A stretch of DNA of 64,000 bases. It comes from Chrysophaeum taylorii (taxonomy: Eukaryota; Sar; Pelagophyceae; Pelagomonadales; Pelagomonadaceae). The translations under genes were made by a program, and so were the position numbers. Numbering within the stretch: the stretch's first letter is position 1; the number at the start of each line of letters is the position of its first letter. The stretch covers positions 114,330 to 178,329 of the forward strand of contig JAQMWT010000432.1 in NCBI GenBank assembly GCA_029834535.1. Reading direction: 5' to 3'. The notes below the pieces were generated by a model that saw only the letters and a list, made by a program, of their open reading frames with translations, searched no databases and was not told the DNA's origin. Positions 8,328-21,294 of this stretch are shown one piece after another.

Positions 8328-11300
8328 ATGAGCGCACCGGGCTCGTGGATTTGGATAGCGCACGAATCGGACTTGCACGTCCCCGCCAAAGTGGTGGCAC
8401 AGGATGGCGGGGTGCTGCGGGTGGAGACGGACGAGGGCGTGATGCGAACCGTCGAAGCCGCCAACGCGATTGGGCTCGACGAGCAATGCTTGAGCCCGAA
8501 GATTGACGACTTGATCATGCTAAACGAGCTCAACGAGAAGTCGATCTTGCACAGCCTGCGCATCCGCTTCAAGGAGGACCAGATCTACACCAAGGTGTCT
8601 TCGATACTAGTGAGCGTGAATCCGTTCAAGTTGCTGCCGATCTATACGCCGGAGATGATGGACCAGTACCGGGATGGGAGTCGGGGCAAGCCTCCGCACG
8701 TGTTTGGGATCGCGATCGACGCGTATTTGGCCATGGTCAACGACCGCCAGAATCAGTCGATCGTGATCAGCGGAGAGTGCGTCGTTAATCAAACAAACCC
8801 CCAATGAACAAAGAAAGGTGACGTCGCGTGCGCAGGTCGGGGGCTGGAAAGTCGGAAGCGACGAAGCTGATTCTCCAGGTCATCGCTGACGCGTCGTCGC
8901 AACGGGGTGACCATAGCGTCGCAATCGAGCAACGGATCCTACAGGCAACGCCTATCCTGGAGGCGATGGGCAATGCCATGACCGTCCGAAACAACAACTC
9001 TTCGCGATTCGGAAAGCTGATTTCGATCAAGTTCCACGCGAACGGCGCGATTGTCGGAGCATCGATCGTCGACTATCTCCTGGAGAAGTCGCGCGTGGCG
9101 TCCCAAGCTCAGGGCGAACGCAATTATCACGTGTTTTACGAACTCTTGGCCGGCTGCGACCACGCGCTAAAGCACAGGTTGCAACTGACCGATGCGTCCG
9201 AGTATCACTGCTTGAACCAGTCGGGCGCGACGACGATTGAGGGTCGATCTGACGAAAACGAGTTCGAGACCATGTTGCGAGCGATGCGAACGCTCGAGTA
9301 TTCCCAAGCCGAGCGCGAGGCTGTGTTCGACATGATCGGCGCTGTCCTCCATTTGTCGAACATCAAGTTCGACGTCGAGTCCAAAGCAACCGAGGAGGAT
9401 GGCTCGCGCATCCACAACGCAGACGTACTCAGTCTTGCCTCGAGTCTTCTCGGGCTCGATTCGAACGCGCTCAGCAAGGCGCTTACAAAGCGCAACGTTG
9501 GAAGTCACTCGGTCATCCTCATCTCCTACAACATCGAACAGGCCGCGGCGACGCGGGACGCTACGTGCAAGGCGATCTATGGTGGCGTTTTCCGTTGGAC
9601 GGTGGGCAAGATCAACTCCTCGTTCGACTGTCACACAGGGATGGATTCTGCGACGATCGCCAGCGTTCTGGATATATTTGGTTTCGAGTCGTTTGAAAAC
9701 AACTCCTTCGAGCAGCTCTGCATCAACTACTGCAACGAAAAGCTCCAGGGCTACTTCAACGATTTCGTCTTCCGCCTCGAGATAGACGTCTACGCGGCCG
9801 AGGCTGTGGAAGTGCTCGGCTCTGAGTTCAAAGACAACCAGGAGACGCTCGACCTCCTCGAAAAGAGGGGTGTCGGCATCTTTGCGATGCTCGACGAGGA
9901 GCTTTCTGTACCCAAGGGCAGCGACGCGGGCTTCCTCGCCAAGGTCGTTCGGGCTCACGACAAGCATTCCAGTTTTTTCAAGCCCACCGCCAAAAATTGT
10001 TCAAACAAGGAACTCCAACGTGTTGCTTTTGGTATAGGGCACTACGCGGGCAAGGTCATCTACAACACGACGCACTTCCTCGAGAAAAACAAGGACCAAC
10101 TGCATCACGACGTTCACCGCGTCCTCGCGTCCTCGAAAAAAAATCGTTTCATGGTCGATGATGTGCTACCACCCGTTGAAGTGTCGTCGGGCAGAAAGAA
10201 TCGCACGGCCGCGAGGAAGGGAAACACGGCGGCGATGGCGACGCTGGGCACGCAGTTCAAAACACAGCTCAAAGAGCTCATGCGGACGCTCAACTCGACG
10301 AGCCCACATTTCGTGCGGTGCATGAAGCCAAACAAGGAGAAACAGGGCGACGTCTTCGACTCGGCGATGATGCTGGAGCAAATGTGCTACTCTGGGCTAT
10401 TGGAGGTGTGCCGCATCAGAAAAATGGGCTATCCGGTTCGCCACGACTTTGGGAGCTTTGTCAAGCGGTATACGTGTCTCGCACCTGGAACAAATGATCT
10501 CGACGGTCTCGTTGACTTGCTCGTTATGAATGATCTACTCGCAAAGTCGCAGTGGGCTAAAGGCAAGACAAAGATTTTCATGCGGACTCATCAGGCGTTC
10601 AAATTGGACCTTGCGCGCGACGAGGCCCTCGCGGCGATTGTCACCGTTATCCAGAAAATTGCGCGTCGTGCGATACACCGCAAACGATTCAGGGACATGA
10701 AGCTCATAGTTGACCGTATCACAAAGGCCATCATAATGCGCGAAGAAGAACCTCTCGCGGAAGCACTTGAGGAAATGTGTGGTGAGCTACCTTACGGCGG
10801 CCAGCATCTGTCCACCGTACAGGAGGGAAAGTGCCTGCTTGTTCGACTCCAGGAAGAGAAACGTGTCGAGGCTCTCCTGCGTGCGGCAATCGAGGCTCGC
10901 GATAAATCGGCGATCTTGTCGGCAATCGCAGTAGCAACGACCATGTCGTTTGAGCCTGATGATTTTGCGATTGCCAACGAGGTCATCGCCCGTCTCGAAA
11001 GAGAAGCGAACATCAAAGAAAAACTCAAAGCGGCGATAGCATCGCGAGACCGCCAGGTCCTCACAGGCTTGTTGGATCAAATTCAAGACGTTGAGTTGGA
11101 TGACATTGTACGACAAGCGCGTACGCTCAAAGCACGCCTTGACGACGAGGAAAAAGCCATCCTGAGTCTCGAGGAGGCTATACAGGCGCGATCGATCTCT
11201 AACCTGGACGCATACGTTGCCAAGTGTGTCGAGTTAGGCTTGTTTCATATCCCACAAGTCAAACAAGCTCAGAAGCTGCATCAGCAACTGACTGCCGAGA

Positions 11301-13771
11301 AAACGGCATTCGCTCGCGTTAATGCGGGGGCGGCGATCATAACGACGCCCAAAGACCTGAATGCTGAGACAGAAGAAGCAACACTCGATGCAAGGCTCGG
11401 CGAGGAGATATATTTGATTGCAAAACTTGGAGAAGCACTGGACACGCATGATATGGAAACTCTGGCTACGCACTACAGGGACGCTATCAGCCGCGGCCTC
11501 ACGACGGGCTCTCGCGTACAAGAAGCGCGTATCTTGCTCGAGCGCGATCAGCTGGTGCAGAAAGCCACGGCGATGCTCGACGAATGCCTCGCATCCAACG
11601 AGGCGTCGTCGACGAATCCGGTCAAATCGTTAGAAGCGCTGAACGAGGCATTAGAGACGGCGATCCAGCTTGGCCTCGTCGGCGACAAGGTTCGGCGCGC
11701 GACCGACCTTCGGGATAGCACGGCTGAGATGACCGAAGTATTGTCCGAGGTCACAGCCGCTTGCGGCACGCTGCGTATACGAGCAGAGTCTCCCTCGGGA
11801 ATCACCGACGACGACCTTGCGCCTCTGGAAACAGCGTTGGCGCGCGCAGAGTCCATCGGCGTCGGAGGTGCTGCAGTCGCGGGCGCGAAAAGGTTGAAAG
11901 ATAAGATGAAAAAGCAGCTCGAGATCCAGGTTCAGCTCATCGACGCTCTTGAGCAGAAGGATCGAAATGCACTCAGACGTGCTCTGGATGCAGCACTCGA
12001 ACACGTCGAGGTTTCGCTTAGCATCCTGGACGAGGTCGAGGCGGAGCTCAAACGGTCGGACGCCGAATTCCGATCGCGGAAACGACCCTCAGACGACGAC
12101 GACGACGATGCGGCGTCGCCACTAGACCACGAAGAAAGAAATAGGATTAGCAAGCAGCGGCGCGACCGCGCTTCGAATCCAAAATTCGCGTTTCAAAAGT
12201 ACGGCGCTCTGCGATCCCCCGACTCGTACGCCAAGGGATTCATCCTGAACAAGAAGAAGGTCAAGGACAGCATGCTCAAGTGGCAATCCACGCTTATCCC
12301 ACGGTCGCTCATAGAATTGAACGGCTCAAAGGCCAACGATTTGGCTCTCAACATACACAGGTCGCTTCTGGGATACGCGGGCGACAAAGCGATGACGTTT
12401 ACCGCTACGCTGGCCCACGACATCTTGCAAAAGGGTCAGGACCCCGAAATTCGCGACGAAATCTACGTGCAGATCATGAAGCAATTGACTTCGAACCCAA
12501 CGTCCACCTCGGTCGCACTCTACTGGCAGGTCATGTGCATGTGTGTCTCGACTTTCGCGCCCTCGATCGCGCTCGAAGACCACGTCGTCCATTTTCTTCT
12601 GACGGCACTCCGAACGGCGAAGGGAAGCGCCGTACAAAATTACGCCAGATACAGTCTGCACAATCTCGAGGACCTTCTTGAATCTGGCGCCTCGCGAGCC
12701 GTTCCCAGCGTCGACGAGATCCAAGCTTACGCCGAACGACCGCCCGTACTAGCCGACATCTTGCTTGTCGACGGCACGATCCTCGTCGAGGATCTTGCCG
12801 TCATTCCCAGCACAGACTGCGACAATATCTGCGAGCACTGTGCCGAGATCCTCAGCCTCCGAGACGATCGCCGATTTCACTTCGGGATTTTCGTCTACGA
12901 CGAGTCGGGCAACGACGACGACGACGACGGCCAGGCGTGCTCCGAAATCATACGGACGCCCAGCCCCCTTCAAGGCACAGACTATTTGGGCGACGTCGTC
13001 GTACAAAAATCCCGCCAGAATCGCAACTTTCGCTTCGTTTACAAGCGAAAGATTTTTTTGCCGGCTCACAATCTCCACTCGAGCACTGACGTGATGATCT
13101 TCCAGCGCCTTGTCTACCTCCAAGCCGAAGACGAGGTTATCAATCGTGGGAATCTCCCTATCCAAGAGGAACAGAAGGCAATCCAGCTCGCCGCGATCTC
13201 GATGGCGATCGCGTTGGCCGGGGATTGTCCCGACTCGACTGACGCCCTCGTTGCGATGAGCAATCCTGCGATGGTCGACTTTCTCCCGCTCGAATGGCGC
13301 GACATCATCGACGTTACTTCCCTCGCTCACAAGATCCACGCATATCACCAATCGCTCAAACCAGCTGCGCCCAACGTGATCGAAGCCCTTCGTCGGGATT
13401 TCATCGAGGCCATCTGGAACCACGAGCTCTATGGTGCGCATTTCTTCCACTGCCACAAGGTGGAGCACAATAACCAGACTGAGATGCTTCGCAACTTCCC
13501 AGAACGCGTCACCATCGCCTTCAATGCCCACGGCTGCTTCATCTTCGACGCGTCGGACACCCTCCTCCTAAAATTTCCGTATGAAGACTTGTACCGTTGG
13601 GGTAGCTCTTTAACTCTCATCTCCCTCGACGTCTGCGACCGAGCCACCGAATCCAACTTCGAGCTTCGGCTTTCCACCCCGCAGGCGCACGACGTGGCCG
13701 CGATCATATTGGACCACATCAACGCTATCGTTGCCGAGAAAGAGGCTTCTTCGAATGTTTACAGTGTGTAG
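8328..13771 (+). CDS. Unconventional myosin with MyTH4-FERM tail
   Basis: Actin-based motor of about 1794 residues. Exon 1 is 8328-8776, the 59-nt intron is 8777-8835, and exon 2 is 8836-13771. The join regenerates the P-loop GESGAGKS at about residue 148, which proves the splice. Motor landmarks: NNNSSRFGKLISI (switch I), DIFGFESFENNSFEQLCINY (switch II and relay, about 428), HFVRCMKPNK (actin-binding and converter side, about 640), and a basic IQ-like neck with IQKIARRAIHRKRFR (about 754). A long helical region follows. A MyTH4 domain lies at about 1300-1425 (IRDEIYVQIMKQLTSNP, W-Q-V-M), then a FERM-like C-terminus from about 1440 to 1794. MyTH4-FERM myosins carry cargo or link actin to membranes and microtubules. 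An Asp-rich run lies at about 1236. The ATG at 8328 gives a normal N-terminal SH3-like segment (GSWIWIAHESD). The class is not assigned. Confidence 0.93.
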
Positions 13772-14882
13772 CAGGCATCGAGAGCGCTGCAGCGGCGGGC
13801 TTCGCCAAGTGCAACCCAGTCCCCAGAGTCCTCCCGCCGCTTAAAGCCAGCACCACTCCTCGTATAGATGGCGTTCTGGGTGAGCGCGTCGGGGTATGGG
13901 CGATTACTCCGGCAAGCAGAGGGGCCGCTCTGTAAAGAATACGATGTCAACGGGCTTCCCGAAGCAAATCAGGGCATCTTAGAGGAGCTCTCCGGAATTT
14001 CGCCCTCGTTCGTGGTCGGGGTTAAAGAGCGTTTGCTCGACTGGCCAGCCAACAATCTCGTCCTCCTTAATAAACTCTCGTGGATCCGCTGCGAGGTGTA
14101 TCACGGGCCATGATCGGCATCCCGACCTTGAGCGCCAGCTTTTGCGGCAGCATACACAACAACTTGAGGACAAAGCGGACCGTAGGCGCCTGCTGCCCCG
14201 AGCGCGTGCGCCCCGAGCCGCGCTGCCCGTGGGAACGACACCGCTATCTGTTCGCTGCTAGCGCTGGCGTGCTGCACTCAGAATGTTCGCGAAATTGTCG
14301 TCTGTGCGCTGGTTGCGTCCCGCACTCAGAATGTTCGCGAAACCGTCGCTGATCACAGCGAATAAAAAACTTGGCGCTCACGACGTTGCTGCAGGTCGCG
14401 AATGTTGCCAGCCGCCGGGTAATTAATTGTCAGACGTTGTGATTGCGAAGCACACTTCCGTACCGTGCTGTCGGCGTCAACGAGCAACACTACTAGCCTC
14501 TGCTATTTCCCTCGCTCACCCGCTCTGCACTCGCCACAACTCTCTCTGCAAAGGCTCTGCTCAGCCACAGTCACCACGCTCCTTGCCCTTACCCTTTCGA
14601 TTTAATCCCTTGCCCTCAAGCTAACGGCCCATACCGCAATGTGTCTTGAAGTACTGTCAGCGCCACCGTGCTTCGCGTAAACGATGGAGGAGGCGCCATT
14701 TAATTACTCTCAACCACGCTTCTCCTGGTAGGCAGCGAAGAAGGAGGAAACTCTCGAGCGATTGACTCCGAAGCGACACATAACGCGCTGTCTTGCTTCT
14801 CTAGTAAACGGTGGCGCCACTTTTTGTTCGCGCGCAACCACGCTTCTTCTGTAAGGCGTGAAGAGGAGTGAACCATCGCGCG
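13772..14882. other. Intergenic region with two local duplications and a small unassigned ORF
   Basis: A small frame at 13868-14113 (+; starts MAFWVSASGYGRLLRQAEG, 81 codons) has reasonable codon use but no recognised family and could be a remnant. A 20-nt core, cactcagaatgttcgcgaaa, occurs at about 14277 and 14323. A diverged direct duplication of about 100 bp pairs about 14678-14780 with about 14802-14905, and the second copy covers the start codon of the next gene. Confidence 0.45.
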
Positions 14883-17800
14883 ATGGATTTCAAAGCGATG
14901 AGCGCCGCCATGCTGGGCGCGAGCAACGGATCGGCAAAGGCGCCTCGTAGGAAGAAATTCAAGAAAAAGAAGCAGATGATGCCTGCATCAGCCCGCGCAG
15001 CAACAGAGCCGGGACCCATCGAGCCACAAAACGACGAAGCCGCGGAAGTCGTGCAGTTCGCCCACGAACCCATTTGCGAAAGAATAACCATTCTGCGCGA
15101 AGTCTGCAAGGACCACAAGCCCAAGCCGGACCGCGCTCGTGCAATTGAAAATCTCGCAACCGATCTCTGCGACGTTTGCGCGTGGTATGATGCAGCGTGG
15201 TTGGTGTTGCGTCCCTGGCTCAGCGCTGGTGACGCTGCCAAATACGAGGCTGATTTTGGTGTCCAAGAGGCGGACGCGGTGCGCGAAGTGCGAAAACAAC
15301 CGTCATGCAAAGGCTCGACGTATCGCTACCTGTGCGCGAAGACAGAACAGGAAATCTGCGCACCGTTGCGAGTGTTGAGCGAAAGTTCGGCTGCGTTGAG
15401 CCAAACGCATCGAGCCTCTATCAAGCTTCGTGACGCGCTCGAAGACTGGGCGTCAAAATGTGAACAAGCCCTTGCGGCATTCAAGGTACTCGCTGCTCGG
15501 TGGCTTCGCAAGACGCGCGCGCTGAGCTGCTGCTGTCTCTCTGAGACTATTTTCTTCAAATTGGCTGAAGACGCCACGATGCTCGAGCCGGGCTACGCCC
15601 GAGCGCGAAGGGCGGTCCTGATTGTGGATGAGAACAAGAAGCGCGACGAAGCAGGACGAGTTGAGAGTATCTTTGGCGAGATCGAGGACGAAGACGTGAA
15701 ACCGGTGCACCGAAGTACGCTGTTGATCACACTGCTTTCTCCCGGGCTCGCGAGCCTGGAGCAGTGGGCTGGATCAGAACGTTCGAACAAAATCTTGGCG
15801 CACGGAGATGGCGAACTGCGTCCGTTGAGTATTTTGGCAAAGGCGTGCGCACAACATCGTGCGAGGTATGTCAACGAGCTTCACTCGGATTCTGGAGTAG
15901 CACAACGACGACACTCTGGGCTCGTTGAATCCAAGGACGACGCCTCGGACGGCTTCTTGTTGAAGGAGGCCACCCGAGAAATCTTGCTGTACTCGAGGCC
16001 GCTCCGCGTCCCTCTTAGCACCCTCGTTCTGCTTGGCCATCCTACCCTCCTAAGGCACGCCTTTACGTCGAAAGCGGAGAGCGCTTTTCTGCTGTTGCGC
16101 GCCGCAGCGGGCACCTCTCAATGTTGGAGGCGATCATTCCAGCTATCACAGATCGTCGCGCAAATTGCCGAGGCAATGGGCGAAGACAAAGAGACGCTCG
16201 AGATTATGCTGCAGTTCGGGAAGGCGTTCGACGCGGTAGAAGACACAAACAACTATGAAACAGAAAACGAATTCAAGTCCCAAGCGAGCGACTCGTCTTC
16301 GGAGCAGTTTTCATTCGAGAAACGCGCAGAACTTGTCCTGGAGGTCGTTCGGGCTCTCGTGCCGGATTCTATCGATCGCGAGTCCATAACGAAAGACATG
16401 AAGCCAGACGTGCAGGCCGCAATGAGCGGGTCGAACACGTCGAAAATCAGTGCCGCCGTCTGTGCTCTGCAAAAGGAAGCGGAAATTCTAAATACAGGGA
16501 ACTGGATAGAACAACTGACAACGATGAAGTCTGCTTTGTGCCCAGTGGATGTCGCGCGCATGTCTCGGCTACTTGGACGCGCTGCCGCCTCGGAAGAGCA
16601 GTCATGCCGAACATTAGCGCAACTTCAGCAGGATATCCAACAACTTGTGTCTGAACTCGAAAGCAACGATATCGTGATGTTCCACGCGAGCCTGGCCGAG
16701 CGTCTCGATATAGGCATGACTTTGGTGACTGAAAAGCTTCCAGCACCCGTTGATGCTCAGACGGCGGGAACGGCGTTGAAGCCGCTCCTTGCTGAAGTTT
16801 TGCTGAAGAATACGCCAGCTCAGGCATCGCAATTGGCCAATTCTCTAGGCGCGATGCGCTCGTTGGTTGCTGATTTCGCGCCGCGCGACGAAATTATCGA
16901 CGCCAACTCAACGTGGATCATCGAGCAAACGGCGCAGCTGATATTGCTCGAGAGATGGCTCACTGCCGACGTAAACTTGGTCCGAGTTTTCACTAAATAT
17001 CCGCGACAGACGCTGGAATCCCTCGCGGTAAGAATGTTGCCGTTCGCAAACCAGCTCCTCGCCGGGAAGTCTGGGTTGTGGGCACCGACACTTACTGAGC
17101 ACGTTGGTATCGATATTCTGCAGTTTCCGGATCGTCTGGTGGGGTTCGATGGAAACCCCATCAGACATACGGACGAACTCGGGACCGCTCTGCTCGAGAA
17201 AACATACCCGCTTTCGCACGAAGCGCTGCTCGCGACAACGGTAACCGACAGTGTGAGTTCTCGCGCCGTTCTTCTCAAGGCAGAGCGACTTGTGCGCTCC
17301 TGGAACTGCCAGACACTGTTGTCTGACGCCACGACCGGCCTGCATAAAACAATCGACCACGCTATTGATGCCGTTCGCGAAGCACTCCACCGGGCTGCTG
17401 AAAAGTGGTCAGAGCGGCGCGAACGCGCGAAGAGCTACGGCGTACTTGCGAACGCGGGAGCGCGAGCGTTCGCATACGCGGATGAGCAGTTCCGAGATGA
17501 GGTGGTGGTCTTGCGCGTCCAACGCTTTTTCGAGATGCGCGAAGAGGCACGAGTCACAGACGGCGACTCCTGTCTCGAGTCTCGGACACGACTTTTGCAG
17601 AGGGTCGACAATGTGATTCAGGAAGCTAAAAGCAACGATGAGACACACGAGACTGTGACGACCTTGCAACAGGTAGCACAAGCAATGTCTAACGAAGAAA
17701 TAAGTAAGCTGTTTAAGGAAGCCGCTTCGATCGTCGAAGAAAAATCCGACGATGCGCAGCGCCTACTCGACGGTGCAGCTCAATGGGTGTCTAAGAACCG

Positions 17801-19437
17801 TGTAATGAGAGAGACGATTGCCGCTGCAGCGGACAAGCTCGCGTCTAGCGAAGGCGAGGAGACGTCGCGGCTCCTGCGCACCGCGGCCGAGTTCGTCGAG
17901 AGTACCAAACCATCGAATACTATTACTTTGGAAGAAGCAGCCGCCAAGTTAGCAGCAGCAGCAGCAGACGATTGCTACGACGCGACGCTCGCCGACTTAC
18001 AGGCAGCGGCGGCAGCACTCCAGCCGGACGAAACCGCGAGGTTGCTGAATGATGCCGCGGCTGCCGTCGAAAACAGCGACGAAGAGTTGTTGCAAAAAGC
18101 CGTTGTCTTAACTTCGAAAAGCGAAGCGCTTGGCTCCGTGATACAACTCGCCGCCGGCTCGCTCTCACGGGGTGACAAGGATGCTACTGTGCACATGCTC
18201 AAAGATGCGGCGGCGAGCGTCGCTGCGCAAGCACCGACCCCGTCTCTCGAGAATACTGTCGCGATGCTCGAAGAAGACAAGGGCAATCCAGTAGGAAATC
18301 GTAACCAAGCCTCGCCGCACTATAGTGCTCGACGTGCGGAAAAGAAGCTATTGCCGGAGGTGGCTCGACTTCTCTCAATGCTTGAGGAAGGAAGTCGCGA
18401 TGAGGAATATCAATTGCTGGACCGTCTTCGAGCAGCGCGATTGGCGGAGGAAACGACGAGCGCGCTAACGAAACTCAGTACCTCGGCGTCGAGGACGAGG
18501 TGTCAACTTCGAGTTGACGCGCTCCTTCAGCACGCTCGAGATGTTGGTTTACCCCAACCTACTGCGCTTCAGGCAGCCGCGCTCGGACTTCGATTTGGGC
18601 GATCGTGGAGTGTTCTGCGGCGAGCAGTTGCCGGCGACGTGGAACGCGCTACCACTATGCTTGTCAATGGAGACATTAAGGACTCGCGTTCAGCAGGAAA
18701 CCAGATCTGGCGCAATTCGAGAGCTTCAAACGCACAGCGTGTCGCGTCATTACTTGGAGAAAACGACCTCTTCGGAGTTTGGACACGAATGGCAGATTCT
18801 TTCTCCATACGCTCCGACGACATACTCGACACCGAAGCAATGAGTATCGCACTGGAAGACACCGTAAACGCTATCCGACTCGCAGCGTTTGACGCCGAGT
18901 CTCTCTTTGTGTCGCGGGCAGTAGCAAGGTCGTCCGCGGCGCGTCCGAGCGCGAACACCGCTTCGAGCAACGCGCCACAACCCTGGCGACCGCCAGGTCC
19001 CCCGGTCAACGTGATTCGCGATGACAAGAGTTTCTCTGCTCCGACGAACACGTTGGCGCTCACCACAAACGCACAACGACGTCAAGAGCTCGCCAAGTCG
19101 ACGATGATGGAAAACTACGTGCTTTGCGAGTACGCGGATCACGACGGCGGCGGTTTGGCGTTAAACGCGATCGAACTCCAAGACGCGCTGAGTACGACGA
19201 GGCCGTCGGCCAAACGAAGCTACGGCGGAGGCGGGGCATTCTTCGAAGTGCTGGCCGCGTACTTGGCTGCCTCGACGCTTCGAAGAAGAAAATCGTGCTG
19301 GGACGCGACAGAGCCTCGAGGAGGAGTTGACGTGGAGGGGCTCTCGAAGGTCGTCGAGGAGGGGGGGTTCATGACGGCGTACGCGTCGGCAGCAAGGCGG
19401 GCGGGATTTTCCCAGGAAGTGAAAAGCGAGAGCTCTA

Positions 19438-19477
<40 letters not shown>

Positions 19478-21221
19478 TTCTTCTTTAGCGTTGCGCGATG
19501 GCTACGGAATCACGCGGGCTCTCCAACAAGCCGAGATGGAGGAGGATCCTCAGCACGGCGGCGGCAAAACCATATTGCTCGCGACTTTCGAGCGCGTGCT
19601 GGCGACTGCCGCGGGCGGAGGGTTGAGGGCGTCGTCATCCCTGAAGCGACTCCTGGTTGAGCGCTTTCGGTCTAGCAAGGACGGAAGCGGAATCTCGTAC
19701 GAGTCGTGGCTCGAATGGCTGATTCCGCGCGGCGCTACGCTCGAACTGCACGTCGTGGCGAGCACGCCGACGAACGGCCGCGTCCGACGACGCCTCCAGT
19801 TCTGCATCGACGCCTGGTCGTCGGTGGGCGAACTACGCGCCAGGATTTTCCGCCGGCTGTTTTGGGAATCTCACCGACGCGGCGGCGGCGGCGGCGGCGT
19901 TGCCCATTCCGCGATCGCGAGGTCTCGCGCATTGTTCAGCGCTGCTGCGCTTTACCCACAATCGCTTGCCGCGGAGGTGGAGACGGCCGCGGCCCAAAAA
20001 GCCGCCGCGGTCGCTGCCCTCGGCTCGAGTCGGTCGAGCAACGCCCAGGCTGCTGCGGCGGCGGCGGCGGCGGCGAACGCGGCGGCGGCGGCCGCGGTCG
20101 CGGCGTATCACCGAATCGCGTTGATTGGCGACGACATGGCCGCGACACCGTTGTTTGCCGTTTTCTCCTACAAAGAGACGATCCGTTACGAAGAAGAGGT
20201 TTTCGAAACGCGACCCCCCCCCCCAAAAAAAAGCCCCCCCCCCGAGCAAAAGAAAGAGGTTTCGCGGCGTCGTCCTCCGCGCGAAGCCCACAGTTGGACG
20301 CCGCGCGAAGTCGCCGCGTATTTCCACGAGGTCGAGATACCGGCGTGGATTTGCAAGGCCGTGGTCAAACGCGGATATCCCGGGTCGTTTTTCGTGTACG
20401 GATCGACCAAGCGCCTCTTCGAGTCGCTCGACGAGTTGAAAGAACTTGAGCGGGAGCGCGTCCTGCGGCTCGTTCGCTCGCTCCGCACCTCGGTGCTCGA
20501 CGCGGCCTGGGAGAACCGGAACAAGAAGTCGCCCCATCGATGGCCGCCATCAGTCGTTTCCGCTTTTCTTCTCCGATCCGAGCTCGACGCGGGCGACGGC
20601 GCCCTCCTCGAGACGTTCTACGCCGCCGGCTTGGACGGCCGCGATCTCTTCGGCGAAGGGGAACGAGGCGTCGTCCACGACGACACGCTGCGTCAATTGG
20701 GTGTCGAAGATTCCGATCTTCGGCGGCGAATCCGCGAGGCCGCGATTCGCTACCGCCTCGAAGACGCGTCCCCCGGCGCCGAGAAGAAGAAGAAAGAGAG
20801 ACCGGTGCGACGACGACGACGACGACCATCGCAAAATGCCACAGAGGAGGTGAGTCCGTGTCGGGACGACTTTCTCCCCTCTGATCTTCGGCGTCGGTGC
20901 GTCGATTCGAAAACGCCGATTCCGAGGGGGAGGAAGAGCGAAAGCTCGCCACCCCTCGAGATAGCGGGGGGGCTGGACCTCTTTTCTGTCGACTCGATAC
21001 AGGTCCCCGCGTTGGAGAGTCTGCGCAGGGTCCAGGACGACGGGGCCCTTCTCATCTGCCGCGGGTTCCTCGACACGAGCTGGATCCGCGACTTCGCCGA
21101 CGACCGAGGTTTGTCGCCGCGGCCACCCGTGATGACGGCCGAGGAGATTTTCGCCGCCTTTACATCGCAACTCGAGACCGAGGCCCAGGAAGGTCCCGAC
21201 GACACGATCCCGTTATGGTAG
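14883..21221 (+). CDS. Very large single-exon helical protein with EF-hand-like loop and two C-terminal SAM domains
   Basis: 2112 residues in one uninterrupted exon. No family is recognised for the first 1,400 residues, which are long amphipathic helices. Repeated segments at about 920-1130 (patterns like AAAKLA/AADKLASSEGEE, with Leu-rich heptads) suggest repeated helical units. At about 1412 the loop YADHDGGGLALNAIEL resembles an EF-hand. A threonine run (12 Thr) lies near 1518-1530 and alanine-rich tracts near 1660 and 1722. SAM-like domain 1 is at about 1802-1872 (HSWTPREVAAYFHEV ... LERERVLRLVRSLR). SAM-like domain 2 is at about 1882-1955 (HRWPPSVVSAFLL ... DDTLRQLGVEDSDLRRRI). Role inferred: a scaffold that oligomerises through SAM domains, possibly calcium-responsive. 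The ATG at 14883 is the first in frame; the codon 15 nt upstream is GTG. Confidence 0.8.
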
Positions 21222-21294
21222 AGTAGGAGGACAAATAAATACACGTATCCAGCCAAGCTCGCGGGGGAAGAACGAGCGCCATCATCTTCTTTCT

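Noticed and set aside
9167-9967. Long minus-strand frame opposite the myosin motor
   Set aside because: Antisense shadow of conserved motor motifs in the sense strand.
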